Below are positions 60,575 to 64,000 of a stretch of 64,000 nucleotides of DNA, piece after piece. Source of the DNA: Cyanidiococcus yangmingshanensis (taxonomy: Eukaryota > Rhodophyta > Bangiophyceae > Cyanidiales > Cyanidiaceae); the NCBI GenBank assembly GCA_013995675.1, contig VWRR01000017.1, positions 367,433-431,432 of the forward strand, given 5' to 3'. The translations under genes were made by a program, and so were the position numbers. Every line of letters starts with the position of its first letter. The first letter of the stretch is position 1. Below the pieces are notes generated by a model that was not told where the DNA came from, made no database searches, and saw only the letters and a list, made by a program, of their open reading frames with translations.

Positions 60575-63500
60575 TCATGGGCGTGGCGAAAGCGTAACGA
60601 AGGCTACTGGAGGAGTGGTCGATACCGCTAGCATGTTTCGATGAGCAACCACCACGGAGCCTAGACAGCTGATGAGTACCGAGCTGGAATTGATGAGCAT
60701 GAGGATCTACATGGAATCGGTTGGACGATGCGACCTCTAGTCGATACAACTTGTCAACACGAATCGCAACACAGAGAGAGATGAATGTGCACAACTGGAC
60801 AGGGAAGCAAAAAAAAGAAAAAAATGCTTTTGTCAAAAACCAACTCGTAATGAGACAAACGAAGTATGATTGTGCTGGAGCGTCATGGACAGAATCTATA
60901 AAGAGCAGTCGATAACGACGGTTACAGATTATTGAAGGGGGCCCACGAATAGAACCAGATTCGTCATCGGTTCACGACCTCTCTCATTGCCCATATTGGC
61001 GTGGGCTCGAATGGGAGTCGCAAACGTATTTGGCGAATCATCTGTCTCTACTTGATCAGCGATCGGGGTAACGATGTTCTGCACCTGGATACAATGCTGT
61101 TAGTCCCATATGCTTTCTGAGAAGATGACCGGGTTGTGTATACGAGCATACCGACTTGTTTGTTTTGAGTCTCTATCTCTCTCATTCTCATTTTCTCATA
61201 TTTACTCTTTGAGAGATATTGAAGCCCGCCATAAGTGTAAAAAAGCGGCGCTCCTGGCCTCTGGCCGAATGGAGCGTGCGTAGAAGGCACCCCTGCATTA
61301 GGAACGAGCCTAAATACAAGAAAGCGCTGGGAAACAATTCTGTCCAGAAACAAAGCGCTGCACGAAACGAAATGACCAGTACATGCAATTGACATGGAGT
61401 GAAAGATTCGGAGTCGCGGTGAAGGAACCATCCTATAAATCCTCCTTGTGACTGTCGTGTTATGGGTTGAAATACCCATGCAGAGACGATCTTTCAGAAT
61501 GGCCTCGCACAGCTGCTCCCGATTCGATGATGCGCGCTCGATCAATAACGGGGCTGGCACGTCTCGGTGCCATACCCGAATCCCCGACATGGTGTTTCTG
61601 TCGTGTATTGCTGTCCCCGAAGACTTGAATAGAGCACTTTTTTGTTTACGAGTCCTTTTGCGTAAAACATTGACGACTTTGGGGCTCTCGCTCAGCTAGA
61701 CTCTGCGTGCTTGCAAAGATCACCCAGGTCTTTCGTCATTGGGTGCACCCCCAGAAGCGATGCGCCGCTCTGCCCGCTCTGTCCGCCCGCTCTGAACGCT
61801 CTGAAAGCTCTGCCCGGTATCGTGGGCTAGGCCAGGGCCTGAATAGAGTCATTTTTCATAAGATTTTTTTCCAGTACATTGCTGGTATTTTTTTACGTAT
61901 TTGCTCCCTAAGTGTTTATTTGGTGGTTACTGGTTACATGAAGGCAAGTTTGGTACGTTCTGCTGAGATTCAGAAAATCGTCCGTAATAAGGGTGCACCC
62001 CAGGAGAGCAGCGTCCCTGTCGATGGCCGTGCCAGCGCGCACCGGGAATGGATCCAGGGCGGCGCAGTCGCGGCCAGCAATTTCCTCGGGCCAGCTGGTC
62101 GACAGCGCATACTTATCATGATTTTTCGGGGGGGTTGATTCGGCTTCATCTTGCGCTCTGGGTCCACGCGATTGCTTGTCGGCTATCGTTAGAGTCGTTG
62201 GTTGTCGTTGGCGGTTTTTAGTGCTCAGACCAGTCGCCGGTGGGTAGGAGCGCCGAGATGCGCCCGGCGCCTCTAGCATCTATTGAGAATGGGGATAGTC
62301 TCGACTCCAGGACTGGTTGTGGTCATGACACTTAAAAATGTTTTGGTACATAACTCTCCAAGTTTTTTTTCTTCTTCTTTTTCTGTTCCCCTTGTTTTGC
62401 ATGAATGTCATGCAATTTTTTAGTGTTGTTGATACTTGAGAAACCGGACCCTGATGATCAGGTCCCACTGGCGGCAGGGATTCAGTCCCAGGACGGACTA
62501 GCACAGTGACGATCAGCTCCGCCCGTAGAGGAGAGCGCATCCGATGCTAGAGCAACCGGTCCATGGGTCTGGTCGCAGCCGCTGAGTTTGGCTGGTGTCT
62601 CTACAATCCAGAACAGTGTATATGTCGAGCAGAGTGGATGTTTTCCACTGCTGAATGGTTTCGTCGATCCATAACGTCAGGTCATTATAGGCCCATGTCT
62701 AACGTTCATGGTGCTGTCATGATTTTTCGATCGACCATAGCGACGGCCATGACCATCGATGGCATCGACTCTCAAAGGTGTGTCATCTGGACCAGGGATC
62801 CATGATGCTGGTATGGCCACTGTTGGCGTTGTCTTCATGTTTTTGATCGATTCTGGCAACGGTCACTCCCATGACTGAAATCGTCTCTTATTGGAGGGTC
62901 ACCTGGATCTGGGATCGAAAAACTAGCAGGGCTTTTGTTGGCACTGGCGCTGGCCCGCCTCGGTTGGAGTGCCATCCCGCGATTCTGTCGTAAGACGCTG
63001 TGGCGCAGCAAGTGCTGCCTCCGAGCGCTGTCCCGTAGATCTTGTGACGGTGAGCTGTCCCGCCGGCGCGCTGTCCCGCGTATGCTGTCCGGCCAGAGGC
63101 GGTGGCGCATCACTGCTGGGGGCGGCGCATCGATTGCGCGTGCGGGCGTTCGCATGCAATTGCTCAATCGTACGCTGGCGCTCGCTGGCTTCGCTGGCGC
63201 TCGATGGCGATCTCGTGCGGCGTCCAGCGTCGGTCCATTTTCGGTCAGGCAAAAGCGTGCGTGCGCCTGCGCCTACGCCTGCGCCTGCGCATTGGCGGGA
63301 AATGCGCGCCGCACGCCGGATCTGTCGCGGCCAATCCAGTCGTGTCCAGTCCGGTCGTGGCCTGGCGATCAACAGCGGCGCAAGCTGCGTTCGCTGTCCT
63401 CAATCGCCGACCGAGCGAGCGTGTCCGAAGTGACCGATCGTACTGTTCGCAACTCCCCAGAGGTTTCCATAACTACGTCTCATTCAATACGACATTGCAT

Positions 63501-64000
63501 AGCATGTCGTCAGTTCGAATAATATCGAGAAAGCGCCAATACCAATCATTGCTCATTCAGACTAGACCACCATATGTTCCCTGATATGTTGAAATATCAG
63601 TTGGTCCGATCCATCTATATTTGAGCAGATGGGCACAAAAAAGTAAGTAAGTCAAAGCGAAACCAAAACCTTGAAGACATATCCGAGTCTCCAACGATTC
63701 ATGCTGTGGTCGACGAGGAAACCTGCATCGTTCAGATATGCATGGGTCTTTGGTTGTACAGCACTTTGCCAGCTCGTTATTGTCTCAAACCGGGAAAGAT
63801 CCCTGCGGGAGCATCTAGGCCAGGCAGCGGCGTCGTGGAGGATCGTAACTGTGGTCCCATCTGCGACGTCGAGGGCTCGTCCGAAGCAACCCCGATCGGC
63901 AGCATGCCTATCCAAGATGAGCAGGCGCCATTGGGCCAGTGAAGTATATCCAAGAGATCAGGTTGGACGCCGGGCCTCTGGGATGGGAGCGGCGGCATCG
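60575..64000. other. Gene-poor right end of the window
   Basis: No convincing gene for 3.4 kb. Contains GCTCTG-type repeats at 61765-61815, two copies of the 10-bp palindrome GGGTGCACCC (61741 and 61991), a GC-rich stretch at 62930-63400 with open frames on both strands, and an open minus-strand frame at the very end. Possibly subtelomeric, but no telomere-like repeat is visible. Confidence 0.4.
63652..63915 (-). CDS. Hypothetical open frame at the window edge, possibly the 3' end of a gene
   Basis: Minus-strand frame ending LNDAGFLVDHSMNRWRLGYVFKVLVSL then TGA at 63652. It reads back to the window edge only with a frame change near 63915 (another frame reads IYFTGPMAPAHLG just upstream and ends in TAG). 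No family recognised; may be non-coding. Confidence 0.22.
   Translation of the reverse strand: MDRHAADRGCFGRALDVADGTTVTILHDAAAWPRCSRRDLSRFETITSWQSAVQPKTHAYLNDAGFLVDHSMNRWRLGYVFKVLVSL

Noticed and set aside
1-64000. CRISPR arrays, insertion sequences, prophage or plasmid features
   Set aside because: No regularly spaced repeats with unique spacers, transposases or terminal inverted repeats seen; gene content is eukaryotic nuclear.

Overview
The window looks like nuclear DNA of a unicellular red alga of the Cyanidiophyceae (Cyanidioschyzon-like). It has compact, almost intronless eukaryotic genes at roughly even base composition (SBDS, SET1/COMPASS, CCT-zeta, TFIIE-alpha, BUD31, SKA1, PEX4). 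It also carries a plastid-type RsmG and a nitrate-assimilation cluster whose nitrite reductase is of the sulfite-reductase type, an arrangement known from Cyanidioschyzon. Species assignment is inference.

Layout. 0-7 kb: SBDS (+), a secreted MYDGF-like protein (-) and SET1 with RRM-like domains (-). 7.7-19 kb: a metabolic block with a fused BIO3-BIO1 biotin enzyme (+), sulfite-reductase-like nitrite reductase (+), nitrate reductase (-) and, divergent from it across a 1 kb promoter region, an NRT2 nitrate transporter (+). The last three supply ammonium from nitrate. 20-36 kb: a GRAB/GRIP-type golgin, SKA1, BUD31 (-), a Pol I factor of the RRN7/TAF1B type, a protein ending in a SUMO-like domain, TFIIE-alpha, a 105-bp tandem repeat and a MED21-like protein. 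36-50.8 kb: plastid-type RsmG, a RING-H2 protein (-), a PITP, a large NAA25-like TPR protein, CCT6 (-) and mitochondrial ATP synthase OSCP (+). 52.6-55.3 kb: PEX4-type E2 (-) and a GT25-like glycosyltransferase (-). 55.3-64 kb is gene-poor, with one notable gene: a secreted Thr-Pro repeat protein ending in a Hedgehog-type Hint domain.

The most striking feature is a recurrent one-base offset in reading frame. Genes whose products are clearly recognisable by conserved motifs (BIO3-BIO1, nitrite reductase, nitrate reductase, NRT2, SKA1, BUD31, OSCP) are each split into consecutive frames. At all roughly 16 breaks the frame moves by +1, as if one extra base, usually T after a codon ending in C, had to be skipped. 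About 23 kb of other genes in the same window (SBDS, SET1, golgin, RRN7, TFIIE-alpha, RsmG, PITP, NAA25-like, CCT6, Hint protein) are unbroken. A uniform direction, intact motifs on both sides and concentration in some genes fit neither ordinary pseudogene decay nor uniform sequencing error. Programmed or tolerated +1 frameshifting, or removal of one base from the mRNA, should be tested. Local insertion errors in the assembly remain the main dull alternative.
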